Below are positions 25,170 to 35,434 of a DNA stretch of 64,000 nt, in pieces. The notes beneath the pieces were generated by a model. The model did no database searches. It was not told the DNA's origin and saw only the letters and a list, made by a program, of their open reading frames with translations. The DNA comes from Allochromatium palmeri (GTDB taxonomy: Bacteria > Pseudomonadota > Gammaproteobacteria > Chromatiales > Chromatiaceae): the NCBI RefSeq assembly GCF_009720725.1, contig NZ_WNKT01000001.1:1-64000 (forward strand). Direction: 5' to 3'. How positions within the stretch are numbered: position 1 is the stretch's first letter; every line of letters begins with the position of its first letter. A program made the position numbers and the translations under genes.

Positions 25170-25937
25170 TCAGAAGACACAGCAGGTGAGCCGGAACTGG
25201 ATGTCCTCGGCATGCGGCGTAGCGCGTCCCTGAAGCTCAGGCTTCATGAAGCGGATGCTGAAGCGGTTCTTGTGGCCGCTGATCTCGGGGAAGATCGCGG
25301 CCTCGGTCTCGATCGTCACGCGCAGCATCTGCGCCGGTGCCACGGCGTCGAGCGCTTCCTGATAGAACCCGCCTTCGGCCGTGACCTGACGCGAGGATGA
25401 ACTGGAGCGTGTCAGCGAGAGCGCGAGCCGGATGGCTTCGATCGCGGGGTTGAGATCCTGGAGCCAGCCATTGAAGCGTGTCTGGCGTTGTTCAGTTGGC
25501 TGGATGAGCCAATAGTGAAAGTGCGGCAGGTCGAAGCTACAGGTGCCGCCCGGAATGCTGCTGCGCTGGGCGATGGCCTTGAGGAATTCGTCCTCGCGTG
25601 CGCGATGACCGATGGGGCCGTTGAGATGCTGAATGCCTTCAGTGGCGCGGCGCAGGTCAGCCAGCACCTCGTTGAGCGCCTCGGTATCGACACCACGCTG
25701 AGTCGAGAGCCGGTTGAGATTGCCGGTGAGGCGATCGAGCTCCTTGAGGATCTCGTTCCTGACATCCGCGCGCGTGGTGACGGCGACAATATCCAAGAGC
25801 GCCCAGATGGCGCAGCGCGATGAGCGCGGGTCTTCCTGCTGGACGAAGTGATCGAGTTGACGGAACAGATGTTCCAGTCGCAGGAAGGTACGGACACGTT
25901 CGTTGAGCGGATGTTCGAAGGTAATCAATGTTGACAC
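25170..25937 (-). CDS. zapD: Cell division protein ZapD
   Basis: 255 residues, family length. It begins with the ZapD signature [20 protein letters not shown] followed by FRQLDHFV, and continues with a helical domain and a beta-rich C-terminal half ([30 protein letters not shown]). ZapD crosslinks FtsZ protofilaments at the division ring. The 202-base gap upstream of its start holds no gene that I can recognise. Confidence 0.92.
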   Translation of the reverse strand: MSTLITFEHPLNERVRTFLRLEHLFRQLDHFVQQEDPRSSRCAIWALLDIVAVTTRADVRNEILKELDRLTGNLNRLSTQRGVDTEALNEVLADLRRATEGIQHLNGPIGHRAREDEFLKAIAQRSSIPGGTCSFDLPHFHYWLIQPTEQRQTRFNGWLQDLNPAIEAIRLALSLTRSSSSSRQVTAEGGFYQEALDAVAPAQMLRVTIETEAAIFPEISGHKNRFSIRFMKPELQGRATPHAEDIQFRLTCCVF

Positions 25938-26139
25938 GGCCTTGTCTCGTATCCGGCGGTCATGGCCCGCCAGGCGACCCAGTAACGGTTGAGGCGGTTC
26001 CGATCCAGCCCGCGCCGAAGATACGGCGTGCGGCGGGACGGGATATGGATCCAGCGGTATGCCGGGTTAGCATGGAATTGTCCTGATTTCGGCCTCGGAT
26101 GTCATCCGTCTTGCGCGAAAACGGCCGCTTCCATGTGTA

Positions 26140-28110
26140 TCAGCCAAGCCGCAGCGCCTGCTTATAGAAGCGCGGCACAGCGTCCGGGTCGGTCGTCATC
26201 AGGATCTGATCGGTCAGCCAGGCCGGCACGCGGCCCTGACGTTTCATCTCTTCGAGCTGTTGGCGCAGTCCCTCCCAATAGAATTCGCCGCCCGAGCTGT
26301 CGAAGAACACCACGGGACCGGTCTCGATCACGCCGAGTTTCATGTCGGTGAGCGTCAGTCCGATCTCTTCCAGGGTGCCGACGCCGCCGACCAGGAACAG
26401 ATGGAAGCTGGCGATCTCGAACCAGCGCTGGCGCGCCTGACGACTGCGGGCCTGGAAGGTCTGATAGAACTCCGCCGTCTCGTTGGGCGTCTGGTCGACC
26501 GTCTCGATGAAGCTGGAGCCGACCATGAGTCCGAGCTGATGCGCCACGTCTGTGACCTGCTGCATGGCGCCCGGCCCGCCGCCGGTCAGGATGCCGATGT
26601 CGCTGCCGAAGAGGCCGCGCAGATTGGTGAACAAACGCTCGATCTGGCCGACGGCCGTCTCGGCCAGCGGCTTGGTCGAGCCATAGACGGCAAAGATCAG
26701 ACAGGAGCGGAAGCGGTCGACCGTGTCGGGCGTGGTGAAATAGCCGCGCAGCCCGCGGAAGACATGACGCACCACATGGCCGCGTGCCTCGTTGCACCAG
26801 AACACCCGCAGGCCCAGACCCTCGTAGTCGGCCAGTCGGCCCTGGTCGCGCGAGGACAGAAAGGGGCCGTGCTCGAAGGAGGCGCGGCGGAAGATAATGC
26901 GCTCGATGCGTCCCCTGAGCGCCGCCTCACAGATCTGGGTGTGCTCGATCAGATTGGGGAAGTAGCCCAGGAGCAGGGTGGCGCGCGCTCCGTCCGGCAG
27001 ATCGGCCAGGATCTGGGTGCCGCACTCCAGGCGTGCGGTGAGATCCAGGCCCTCGGCCACCAGTCCGGCCGCCAGATCGGTGCCGCCGCGTGGATCGCGA
27101 GGAGTCTGGGGCTGGGTCCAGAGTCGCTCGGGTTCCTCGCCGGTCAGGAGTGTGGCTGGATCACGCACGATGGCCGCTAGGCGGTGCGAGTAGCGATCAC
27201 CCACCGGGCCGGCTTCCAGCCGATCGAAGATCGCCAGCAGCGACTGACAGCCGGTCGCATCATCGGTCGCGCTCGGTTCGGGACGCGCTCGTCCATGCCA
27301 GTAATGCGGCTTGGGATCGATGCGGATGGCCTCGTGCACCGAGGCAGCGACACTCGGATTGATGATGAGCTGCTCGGTGCGGTTGATGAACTCCAGATAG
27401 ACGTTGGTGCCGCGCGTAGAGACCGGATCGAGCACGGTGGCCTGGAGATGCACGCCGAGCGACTCGTCGAGATTGCGCAGCACGACGTAATGGCGATGCA
27501 GGAACATCGAGCAGGCCGTGACCAGTCCGTCCCTGGGCGGCAGTTCGATGTGATCGACCTCGACCCGCGTCTGCAGACGATTGAGCAGATCCTTGCCATC
27601 GGCATGGGTGGCGATGGCCGTGACCTCATCGGGCGTGAGCGGCCTCTGGAAGCGATAGATCCGCTGCTGGGGGCGCAGGATGAGATAGCCGTGGCCGTCG
27701 AGCGAGAACCCGGCCGGCACCTGGAGCCTGTTGTCGTGGATGAGCTGATGGATCGCGGCCGAATCGAGCCGATTGTCCTCGGGACAGAAGACCAGACGCC
27801 CCACGCGCAACCCTGGAACCACGATGCGCTCCAGATGTTCGCCGATCCCATAGGAGGTGATAGCGGCCAGGATGCGCAGCTGGAGGTCGCCGTGGTCGCC
27901 ATCGAGTTCCAGCTCGCCGAGCGGCAGGATGTTGATGCCCATGCGCGCCAGCCGGCTACGCGCCGCAAACACCAGATCGCGCGTGCGCCCGCCGATCAGC
28001 GCACGAAAGCGCGGCGTCAGGGCGAAGCGTGCGCTGACGACGAAGCCCTCGTCATCCTGGGCGATGAGGCGCGTGATCCAGCCGTCGCCGGTTTCAGGGG
28101 TCACATACAT
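26140..28110 (-). CDS. Large LOG-family protein of unknown function
   Basis: 656 residues. The C-terminal third (about 440-640) is a LOG-type Rossmann domain: ILTGGGPGAMQQVTDVAHQL, a conserved Arg-containing helix (QARQRWFEIASFHLFL) and VGGVGTLEEIGLTLTDMK, the PGGxGTxxE-like catalytic motif with Val for Pro. Known LOG proteins remove ribose-5-phosphate from nucleotides. The N-terminal ~430 residues match nothing I recognise; they are soluble, rich in beta-strand patterns, and contain ILPLGELELDGDHGDLQLR. Far larger than cytokinin-type LOG (~200) and unlike PpnN (454). Start at 28110; divergent from yebC. Confidence 0.65.
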   Translation of the reverse strand: MYVTPETGDGWITRLIAQDDEGFVVSARFALTPRFRALIGGRTRDLVFAARSRLARMGINILPLGELELDGDHGDLQLRILAAITSYGIGEHLERIVVPGLRVGRLVFCPEDNRLDSAAIHQLIHDNRLQVPAGFSLDGHGYLILRPQQRIYRFQRPLTPDEVTAIATHADGKDLLNRLQTRVEVDHIELPPRDGLVTACSMFLHRHYVVLRNLDESLGVHLQATVLDPVSTRGTNVYLEFINRTEQLIINPSVAASVHEAIRIDPKPHYWHGRARPEPSATDDATGCQSLLAIFDRLEAGPVGDRYSHRLAAIVRDPATLLTGEEPERLWTQPQTPRDPRGGTDLAAGLVAEGLDLTARLECGTQILADLPDGARATLLLGYFPNLIEHTQICEAALRGRIERIIFRRASFEHGPFLSSRDQGRLADYEGLGLRVFWCNEARGHVVRHVFRGLRGYFTTPDTVDRFRSCLIFAVYGSTKPLAETAVGQIERLFTNLRGLFGSDIGILTGGGPGAMQQVTDVAHQLGLMVGSSFIETVDQTPNETAEFYQTFQARSRQARQRWFEIASFHLFLVGGVGTLEEIGLTLTDMKLGVIETGPVVFFDSSGGEFYWEGLRQQLEEMKRQGRVPAWLTDQILMTTDPDAVPRFYKQALRLG

Positions 28111-28126
28111 ACAGGCTCTCTCACAA

Positions 28127-28185
28127 CTCGTCGGAGGATCAGATTACCACAGCCGGACGCGCGACCGGCTTGGCCGTCCGACGAG
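28127..28185. repeat. Nested inverted repeat between LOG-family gene and yebC
   Basis: CTCGTCGGA (28127-28135) pairs perfectly with TCCGACGAG (28177-28185); within the 41-base interval AGCCGG (28151-28156) pairs with CCGGCT (28165-28170). It lies in the divergent gap 17 bases from the LOG-family start. Could be a leader structure or operator. Confidence 0.5.
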
Positions 28186-28276
28186 GCGCAATGCTACTAT
28201 GCGCGGCTAACATTCAGACGCGCCGTGCGGCCCGGCGGGGGCGGGCGGTGCCTTGCCACAGTCAGGAGAATCATTC

Positions 28277-29026
28277 ATGGCCGGTCACAGTAAATGGGCC
28301 AATATCAAGCATCGCAAGGCCGCGCAGGATAAGCAGCGCGGGAAGGTCTGGACCAAGCTGATCCGCGAGGTCACGGTCGCCGCGCGCGAGGGCGGCGGTG
28401 ATCCGAACGCCAATCCGCGTCTGCGTCTGGCGATGGACAAGGCGTTCGGCGCCAACATGCCGCGTGACACCGTCGAGCGTGCCATCAAGCGCGGCGCCGG
28501 CGGCATGGAAGGTGAGAACTACGAGGAGATCCGCTACGAGGGCTATGGTCCGGGCGGCGTGGCGATCATGGTCGACTGCATGACTGACAACCGCAACCGC
28601 ACCGCCTCCGAGGTGCGTCACGCTTTCTCCAAGCGCGGCGGCAATCTCGGCACGGATGGTTCGGTGAGCTATCTGTTCACCAAGCAGGGCATCATCAGCT
28701 TTCAGCCCGGCACCAGCGAGGATGCGGTGATGGAGGCGGCCCTGGAAGCTGGCGCCGAGGACGTAGTGGTCAACGACGACGGTTCACTCGATGTCGTCAC
28801 TACGCCCGAGGACTTCGCCGCCGTCAAGGAGGCTCTGACCCAGGCCGGTTTCGACACCGAGATCGCCGAGATCAGCTACAACGCCGCCACCCAGGCCGAG
28901 CTGGATGCCGAGACCGCCGAAAAGCTCCTGAAGCTGGTCGAGATGCTCGAAGACCTCGACGATGTGCAGGACGTCTACCACAACGCTGACATCTCCGATG
29001 AGATCATGGCGGCGCTCGATGTTTGA
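28277..29026 (+). CDS. yebC: YebC/PmpR-family translational/transcriptional regulator
   Basis: 249 residues beginning with the diagnostic [23 protein letters not shown] lies about 9 bases upstream of the ATG at 28277. The GPGG loop ([19 protein letters not shown]) and [14 protein letters not shown] motif are conserved. YebC-family proteins act on ribosomes stalled at proline stretches, and some have been described as DNA-binding regulators. It leads the classical yebC-ruvC-ruvA cluster. Confidence 0.95.
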   Translation: MAGHSKWANIKHRKAAQDKQRGKVWTKLIREVTVAAREGGGDPNANPRLRLAMDKAFGANMPRDTVERAIKRGAGGMEGENYEEIRYEGYGPGGVAIMVDCMTDNRNRTASEVRHAFSKRGGNLGTDGSVSYLFTKQGIISFQPGTSEDAVMEAALEAGAEDVVVNDDGSLDVVTTPEDFAAVKEALTQAGFDTEIAEISYNAATQAELDAETAEKLLKLVEMLEDLDDVQDVYHNADISDEIMAALDV

Positions 29027-29032
29027 GTGCGC

Positions 29033-29569
29033 ATGACTGACACCCGCACCCCGCGCCATCGCATCCTCGGCATCGACCCCGGCTCGCGCAACACCGGCTT
29101 TGGCGTCATTGACAGCGACGGGCACCACAGTGTGCGCGTGGCCAGCGGCTGCATCCGGGTCGGCGAGCAGCCCTGGCCGGACCGGCTGGGGCTGATCTTC
29201 GATCAGGTGACGGCCATCGTTGCCGAATATCAGCCGCACGAGATGGCCGTCGAGCAGCTTATCTTCGCCCGCGATCCGACCGCCGCGCTCAAGATCGGCC
29301 AGGCGCGCGGCGCGGTGCTTTGCGCCGGACTCAAGGGCGGGGCGGTCGTGCATGAGTACAGTCCCAAGTCGGTCAAGCTGGCGGTGGTCGGCTCGGGCGG
29401 AGCGGATAAGTCGCAGGTCCAGCACATGGTGCGGGTGCTGCTGTCGCTCCCCGAGACGCCGGGTGAGGACGAGGCCGACGCGCTGGCCATCGCGCTCTGT
29501 CACGCGCATTCCATGGGCATCCCGGCCCGCAAGCGTGCCGCCGCCTCCTGGCGCGATTGGAGACCCTGA
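29033..29569 (+). CDS. ruvC: Holliday junction resolvase RuvC
   Basis: 178 residues from the ATG at 29033 (a GTG two codons earlier is also in frame). The four catalytic acidic residues are visible in context: GIDPGSRNTGFGVID (Asp), MAVEQLIFARDP (Glu) and PGEDEADALAIALCHAH (Asp, Asp). It cuts Holliday junctions symmetrically with RuvAB. Six bases separate it from yebC and one base from ruvA; ruvB is not in this window. Confidence 0.96.
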   Translation: MTDTRTPRHRILGIDPGSRNTGFGVIDSDGHHSVRVASGCIRVGEQPWPDRLGLIFDQVTAIVAEYQPHEMAVEQLIFARDPTAALKIGQARGAVLCAGLKGGAVVHEYSPKSVKLAVVGSGGADKSQVQHMVRVLLSLPETPGEDEADALAIALCHAHSMGIPARKRAAASWRDWRP

Positions 29570-29570
29570 G

Positions 29571-30200
29571 ATGATCGGACGACTTCGCGGCCAGATCCTG
29601 GCCAAGCATCCCCCCCAACTTCTGCTCGACGTCAACGGTGTTGGCTATGAGCTGGAAGCCCCCATGTCGACCTTCTACGACCTGCCGGCGGTCGGCGAAA
29701 CAGTGACGCTGGTGACGCATTTCGTGGTGCGCGAGGATGCCCAGATTCTCTACGGCTTCAGCCACGAACGCGACCGCGCGCTCTTTCGTGCGCTGATCAA
29801 GGTCACAGGCGTCGGGGCGCGCATGGCGCTGGCCATCCTCTCCGGCATGGACGCGGCGCGCTTTGCGCAGTGCGTCGAGCAGGAGGATACGTCGGCCCTG
29901 GTGCGCGTGCCGGGCATCGGCAAGAAGACCGCCGAACGGTTGATCATCGAGATGCGCGACCGGCTCGATGCCGTGACCAATCTCTCCAGCCTGATGCCGG
30001 CCACATCGGGTCGGCCCGCACATGACGCCGGCGCGATCAAGGCCGCCGAAGATCAGGCGCTCGCCGATGCCATCAGCGCCCTGGTCGCGCTCGGTTACAA
30101 ACCGCCGGACGCCAACCGCATGGCGCGCGCCGTCGATGATGGCGCCAAGACTTCAGAGGAGATCATTCGCGCCGCTTTGCGCGCGGTCAATCCGGTCTGA
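29571..30200 (+). CDS. ruvA: Holliday junction branch migration protein RuvA
   Basis: 209 residues from the ATG at 29571, starting MIGRLRGQIL. The OB-fold domain I (LLDVNGVGYELEAPMSTF), the tandem helix-hairpin-helix domain II (VTGVGARMALAILSGM; VPGIGKKTAERLIIEMRD) and the C-terminal RuvB-binding domain III (ALVALGYKPPDANRMA) are all present. It binds the four-way junction and loads RuvB. The usual next gene ruvB is replaced here by a sensor kinase gene. Confidence 0.96.
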   Translation: MIGRLRGQILAKHPPQLLLDVNGVGYELEAPMSTFYDLPAVGETVTLVTHFVVREDAQILYGFSHERDRALFRALIKVTGVGARMALAILSGMDAARFAQCVEQEDTSALVRVPGIGKKTAERLIIEMRDRLDAVTNLSSLMPATSGRPAHDAGAIKAAEDQALADAISALVALGYKPPDANRMARAVDDGAKTSEEIIRAALRAVNPV

Positions 30201-30281
30201 GATACCTGTCATAGTGCGTCGATCGGCGCGATACTCGCCCCATAGTTGGACCAATCCGCGCCCGAAGAGACTCTGAAGTCG

Positions 30282-33200
30282 ATGACGAAGCCTGCATCCA
30301 ATGATACGCGCGCCCGTTCTCGGCACGCTGGCACAACGCTGGCGTGCGCGATGGTTGCGGCGCGTCGCTGGATCGGCCTGGGGCGTGTCACGGTTCTGGC
30401 GATGCTGTGTCTGGTGTTCTGGGCGCCGCCAGGGAGTGCCGCCGCCGAGTCACCCGAAGTGCTCATTCTGGTCTCCTATCATCCAGGCGAGGTCTGGTCC
30501 GATCGCGAACTGGCCGGCGTCCAGCAGACGCTGCGTCAGGCGCGGCCCGAGCTGTTCCCCGCAATCGAATATCTGGATACCAAGCGCTTTCCCGGACCCG
30601 AGCACCTGGAGCGGCTCAAGGACTATCTCGGGCGCAAATATCAGGGCCGTGAGCCCGACCTGATTATCGCGCTCGACGATTCGGCGCTGAATCTGCTGCT
30701 CAATGATTCCGCTACGCTGTTCGCTGGGGTTCCGGTCGTCTTCGGCGGGATCAACGACTACCACCCCGAACTCCTGACCCGGCGCCCCGGCCTGACCGGC
30801 GTGGTCCAGGCCCATGATCTGGCCGGCGGATTGGAACTGTTGCTACGCCTGCATCCCGAGGCACGCCGGATCTGGGTGATTCATGATCACACTGATACCG
30901 GGCGGGCGATGGGCGATGAGATCGCGCGCCTGATTCCCCGTTTTGAGGATCGGGTGCAAATCGAGTTCGCGCCCGATGTTCCTGTCGATGAATTACTCGA
31001 TCGCCTGGCCGAGTTGCAGGACGGCACCCTTGTGTTGCTGCTCTCCTATGCTGTCGATAGCACGGGCAAAATCCTCGACCGCACCAACCTCACTCAGCTC
31101 ATCAGTGCCGCGAACTCGGTGCCTGTCTACGCCACGCATGAGCTTTTGCTCGGTCATGGCATCCTCGGCGGTCTGCTGCTGGACGGCTATCGGCATGGCG
31201 CTCAGGTGGCCGCGCTCGCACTGCGCGTGCTCGACGGCGAGGCGCCGGCAGCGATTGCCGTCGAGCTGAGTCAGTCGATACCCGCATTCGACGCGATCCA
31301 GCTCCAGCGTTTCGGTATCCAACTCGCCGACCTGCCGCCCGAGAGCCTGATCATCAATCAGCCGCTGTCGTTCTACACCCTCAATCGTGCCCTGGTCTGG
31401 AGCGGGGTGGCCAGTCTGCTGCTGCTGGGCCTGGTGATCCTGATACTGACGAGTGCTCTGGTGCGGGTGCGTCGCGCCAAGCATGCGCTGGCTGAAAGTC
31501 AGGATCGGGTTCGCGAGCAACGCGCCTTCTACGAGATCATCCTGGATCGGGTTCAGGACGGCATCTGGGTCAGCGATACCGAGCACAGGATGATCTATGT
31601 CAATCCAGCCATGTCGCGCCTTGCGGGCGTGCCGGTCGATCATCTGCTGGAGCGCTGGGTGCTGGAGGACTTCCCGGAGGAGACGCTGCTCGAATTCCGT
31701 CCGCTCTATCTGGATGTCATGGCCTCGCTGATACCGCGCGAGTACGAAATCCATCTGGTCACGCCGAGCGGGCGCGAGGGCTGGCAGTCCGGCTGGCTGA
31801 TCCCCATGGTCGAGGGCGGCGCTTTTGCCGGCATGATCTGCACGGCGCGCGACGTCACCCACATCCATGACCAGGATGTCGAGCGGCGCGCCTATCAGGC
31901 CGAGCTGGAAGACATCGCCGAGATCCGCACCCTCTCGCTACGTCGCACCGAGGACCATCTGCGCCTGATCCTGGAGTCGAGCGCCAGCGGACTCTATGGA
32001 CTCGATCTCGATGGGCGGATCACCTTCGCCAACCCGGCCGTGTCGCGCGTGCTTGGGTATTCGCCGGAACAGCTTTATGGGCGTGTCGATCACACGCTCT
32101 TCCATCATCGCTATCCCGACGGACGCGACTATCCGCTCAGGGAGTGCCCGATTCGTCGGACCCTGGAGCAGGGCGAGAAGGTCAGCGTCGCTAGCGAAGT
32201 CTTCTGGCACGCCGACGGCCATCCGATCCCGGTGATTTATTCCAGCCAGCCCATGATCCGCGATGGCGAGATCCTGGGGTCCGTGGTCAACTTCATCGAC
32301 ATCACGATCCAGAAACAGGCCGAGGCCGCGCTCGAAGCCGCACTCGCCGAGGCCGAGCGTCTGTCGCAGGTCAAAAGCGTGTTCCTGGCCAACATGAGCC
32401 ACGAGATCCGCACTCCGATGAATGCCATCGTCGGCATGACCCATGTCCTGCGCCGTGATAGTCACGATCCACTGCAGCGCGGTCGCCTGGATCGGATGAT
32501 GGCCGCCGCGCATTATCTGCTGTCGATCATCAACGACATCCTCGACTTCTCCAAGATCGAGGCCGGCAAGCTGGAGCTGGAGCAGGCCGATTTCGAACTC
32601 GACAGCCTGCTGGAGCGCGTGCGCGACCTCATCGGCGAGCAGGCCCGGGCCAAGGGGCTGGAGCTGATACTCGACCTGGATGAGACCCTGCAAGGCGGTT
32701 TGCGTCTGCGCGGCGATCCGACGCGCCTGACGCAGGTGCTGGTCAATTATCTGAGCAATGCCGTCAAGTTCACCGCGCAGGGGCATGTCCGGCTGCTGGG
32801 CCGTGTCGAGGAGGCGCGCGCCGATGACTGCCGACTGCGCTTCGAGATCCAGGATACCGGCGTTGGCATCGATCCCAAGGATCAGGAACGACTCTTCCAG
32901 CCCTTCGCTCAGGCCGACGATTCGACGACCCGTCGTCATGGCGGCACCGGACTGGGTCTGGTCATCAACCGGCGTCTGATCGAACTCATGGGCGGCGCCG
33001 ACGGCGTCGAAAGCCAGCCGGGCGCCGGCAGCGCCTTTTGGTTCAGTGTGCGATTGAATCGGGCATTGACCTCAGCGCCGACGGCACGGGAGGCGAACGC
33101 TGACGCGGATCTGTCGGACATCGAAAGCCGTCTGTCCGCGCGCTATTCTGGCGCCCGTATCCTGCTGGTCGAGGACAACCCAATCAATCAGGAAGTGGCG

Positions 33201-34202
33201 CTGGCCTTGCTGCAAGGCGTCGGGCTTGAGGTCGATCTCGCCGACGACGGCGCCCAGGCGCTCGAAAAAGTGCGCATCCGGCCTTACGACCTGATTCTGA
33301 TGGATGTGCAGATGCCGGTGATGGATGGGCTGGAGGCCACGCGCGCCATCCGGCGTCTGCCTGGCCGGGAAAAGACGCCGATCCTGGCCATGACCGCTAA
33401 CGCCTTCGCCGAGGATCGCGCCGCCTGTCTGGCCGCCGGTATGAACGATCATGTCGGTAAGCCGGTGGAGCCGGACGCGCTCTTCACCACCCTGCTGAAC
33501 TGGTTGCCCGCGACCGAGCGCCCGCTCGTACCAGCGCCCGCACCCGAAGCCGCGGCCTCACCGGAGCCGGTCCTTGCGTCGTCTGCGGATCTGGGCAGCC
33601 TGGCGGCCATTCCGGGCATCGACCCGGTACGCGGAGCACTGAGCCTGGGTGGTCGCGCCGATGTCTATGTGCGTCTGCTGCGCACCTTTGCCGCGCATCA
33701 TGGCGAAGATGGCGCACGTCTGCGCGCGTCTCTGCGCCAGGGTGAGCGCGAGACGGCGCGTCGTCTGGCCCATACGCTCAAGGGTGTCACGGGCAACCTG
33801 GGTGCCACGCGGCTGCCGACGCTGGCAGCGGATCTCGAACATGGACTCAAGCAGGCGGCGCCGGAGTCCGAACTGGAAGCACTGATCCAGCGTCTGGAAT
33901 CCGAACTCGATACGCTGATCCAGGATATCGGTCGTCATCTGCCGGCTCCGGACGCCGCACCAATGGTCGAGGTCGACCTGGAGCCGCTCGCGGCTGTCGT
34001 GGACGAACTCGCGGCGCTGTTGGCCGAGGACGACGTGCGCGCCGCTCGGGTCATGCGCGATCGATCCGAGCTGCTGCGTGCCGGACTCGGTGAGTCAGCG
34101 GCTGAACTGGAGCGCCAGATCGACGCCTTCGAGTATGAGGCGGCGCTCCAGACGCTCAAGCAACTGGACTCAGCGCGCGATCACGACGTCTCACAGTCTT
34201 AA
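30282..34202 (+). CDS. Hybrid sensor histidine kinase with periplasmic binding-protein-like sensor
   Basis: 1306 residues from the ATG at 30282 (a TTG at 30246 is a weaker option). Order: membrane anchor (~30-55); periplasmic ABC-type substrate-binding-like domain (~60-365; [34 protein letters not shown]); membrane helix (~372-395); PAS 1 (~413) and PAS 2 (~560, with [20 protein letters not shown]); HisKA with the phospho-His in [14 protein letters not shown] (~706); ATPase domain; receiver with Asp in [13 protein letters not shown] (~1007); Hpt domain with His in [15 protein letters not shown] (~1165). A complete phosphorelay in one protein. The separate response regulator is not adjacent. 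Ligand unknown. Confidence 0.9.
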   Translation: MTKPASNDTRARSRHAGTTLACAMVAARRWIGLGRVTVLAMLCLVFWAPPGSAAAESPEVLILVSYHPGEVWSDRELAGVQQTLRQARPELFPAIEYLDTKRFPGPEHLERLKDYLGRKYQGREPDLIIALDDSALNLLLNDSATLFAGVPVVFGGINDYHPELLTRRPGLTGVVQAHDLAGGLELLLRLHPEARRIWVIHDHTDTGRAMGDEIARLIPRFEDRVQIEFAPDVPVDELLDRLAELQDGTLVLLLSYAVDSTGKILDRTNLTQLISAANSVPVYATHELLLGHGILGGLLLDGYRHGAQVAALALRVLDGEAPAAIAVELSQSIPAFDAIQLQRFGIQLADLPPESLIINQPLSFYTLNRALVWSGVASLLLLGLVILILTSALVRVRRAKHALAESQDRVREQRAFYEIILDRVQDGIWVSDTEHRMIYVNPAMSRLAGVPVDHLLERWVLEDFPEETLLEFRPLYLDVMASLIPREYEIHLVTPSGREGWQSGWLIPMVEGGAFAGMICTARDVTHIHDQDVERRAYQAELEDIAEIRTLSLRRTEDHLRLILESSASGLYGLDLDGRITFANPAVSRVLGYSPEQLYGRVDHTLFHHRYPDGRDYPLRECPIRRTLEQGEKVSVASEVFWHADGHPIPVIYSSQPMIRDGEILGSVVNFIDITIQKQAEAALEAALAEAERLSQVKSVFLANMSHEIRTPMNAIVGMTHVLRRDSHDPLQRGRLDRMMAAAHYLLSIINDILDFSKIEAGKLELEQADFELDSLLERVRDLIGEQARAKGLELILDLDETLQGGLRLRGDPTRLTQVLVNYLSNAVKFTAQGHVRLLGRVEEARADDCRLRFEIQDTGVGIDPKDQERLFQPFAQADDSTTRRHGGTGLGLVINRRLIELMGGADGVESQPGAGSAFWFSVRLNRALTSAPTAREANADADLSDIESRLSARYSGARILLVEDNPINQEVALALLQGVGLEVDLADDGAQALEKVRIRPYDLILMDVQMPVMDGLEATRAIRRLPGREKTPILAMTANAFAEDRAACLAAGMNDHVGKPVEPDALFTTLLNWLPATERPLVPAPAPEAAASPEPVLASSADLGSLAAIPGIDPVRGALSLGGRADVYVRLLRTFAAHHGEDGARLRASLRQGERETARRLAHTLKGVTGNLGATRLPTLAADLEHGLKQAAPESELEALIQRLESELDTLIQDIGRHLPAPDAAPMVEVDLEPLAAVVDELAALLAEDDVRAARVMRDRSELLRAGLGESAAELERQIDAFEYEAALQTLKQLDSARDHDVSQS

Positions 34203-34334
34203 GCGCGCGTCTCGATCCTCAGGGTCGGTTCGGTCGTGGTCGGTGATGTCGATCCCGTGCCATTGGTGATCGGCAGATTGGCCCCTATTTCCAGCCTTGT
34301 CCGATTCATCCAGCTGATGACCACGAGGAACGCG

Positions 34335-35417
34335 GTGAGCACTGACCTGACACAGGAACTCCAAGCGCGCGTATGCGCGGCCATGGCCGATTCGACGCCG
34401 CTCAGGCTGCTGGGGAATGACACCAAGTCGTTCATCGGTCGCGCGAGCACTGGCGAACCGCTGGTACTGTCCGGACATACCGGTATTCTCGGCTATCAGC
34501 CCAAGGAACTGGTGGTGACGGCCCGGTGCGGGACGACACTCGCTGAACTGGAGTCAACCCTGGCTGAACAGGGCCAGCGGCTGCCCTTCGAGCCGCCGCA
34601 CTTTGCGGCGCCGAATGGACCGCCGGCCACGCTGGGCGGAACCATCGCCTGCGGGCTCTCGGGGCCGGCACGTCCTTACTGGGGCGCGGCGCGCGATCTG
34701 GTGCTCGGGGCGCGGGTGCTCAGCGGGCGCGGTGAGATACTGCGCTTCGGCGGCGAGGTGATGAAAAACGTCGCCGGCTATGATGTCTCGCGCCTGATGG
34801 TCGGCGCTCTGGGGACGCTCGGTATCCTGCTGGATCTGAGTCTCAAGGTGCTGCCGATCCCGGCCGCGACACGCACCCTGGTGCTGGCGTCCGGGCCGGA
34901 CGAAGCGCTGGAGCGCATGAATCACTGGGGCGCCAGACCCTGGCCGCTGAGCGCGACCTGTTGCGACGGCGAGCGGCTCTGGGTGCGTCTGTCCGGGACC
35001 GAGCAGGGTGTGATGGAGACGGCTGCGCAGATCGGCGGCGAGTCGGTCGCCGACAGCGAGGCTGAGGCGTTCTGGTCTCAGGTGCGCGAGCAACGTCATC
35101 CCTTTTTCGTCCAGGGCGAGGCGCCGCTCTGGCGTCTGTCGCTGCCCCAGGGTGCGCCCGCCGTGCGTCTGGATGGTCCACAGTGGATCGAATGGAGCGG
35201 GTCGCAGCGCTGGCTAAGAAGCGAGGCGCCGGACGCCGTCATTCGCGCCGAGGCCGAGCGGCTCGGCGGACAGGCGACGCGCTTTCGCGGCGGCGATCGC
35301 TCCGGCGAAGTCTTCCATCCACTGTCCGAGCCATTGATGCAACTGCATCGACGGGTTAAGTCCGCCTTCGATCCCCATGGACTGCTCAATCCGGGCCGTC
35401 TCTACGCCAATCTTTGA
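34335..35417 (+). CDS. glcE: Glycolate oxidase FAD-binding subunit GlcE
   Basis: 360 residues from the GTG at 34335, chosen because GAGGA lies 5-6 bases upstream; an ATG at 34317 lacks a Shine-Dalgarno sequence. FAD_binding_4 features include the early LVLSGHTGILGYQPKELVV region, FEPPHFAAPNGPPATLGG and EVMKNVAGYDVSRLMVGALG. GlcE works with GlcD and GlcF to oxidise glycolate from Rubisco oxygenation to glyoxylate at the membrane. GlcF follows after 17 bases. glcD is not adjacent. Confidence 0.9.
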   Translation: MSTDLTQELQARVCAAMADSTPLRLLGNDTKSFIGRASTGEPLVLSGHTGILGYQPKELVVTARCGTTLAELESTLAEQGQRLPFEPPHFAAPNGPPATLGGTIACGLSGPARPYWGAARDLVLGARVLSGRGEILRFGGEVMKNVAGYDVSRLMVGALGTLGILLDLSLKVLPIPAATRTLVLASGPDEALERMNHWGARPWPLSATCCDGERLWVRLSGTEQGVMETAAQIGGESVADSEAEAFWSQVREQRHPFFVQGEAPLWRLSLPQGAPAVRLDGPQWIEWSGSQRWLRSEAPDAVIRAEAERLGGQATRFRGGDRSGEVFHPLSEPLMQLHRRVKSAFDPHGLLNPGRLYANL

Positions 35418-35434
35418 GCCACGAGAGGTCCGGC

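Noticed and set aside
34317-34334. ATG at 34317 as the glcE start
   Set aside because: It lacks a Shine-Dalgarno sequence, while GTG at 34335 has GAGGA at ideal spacing and gives a family-typical length.
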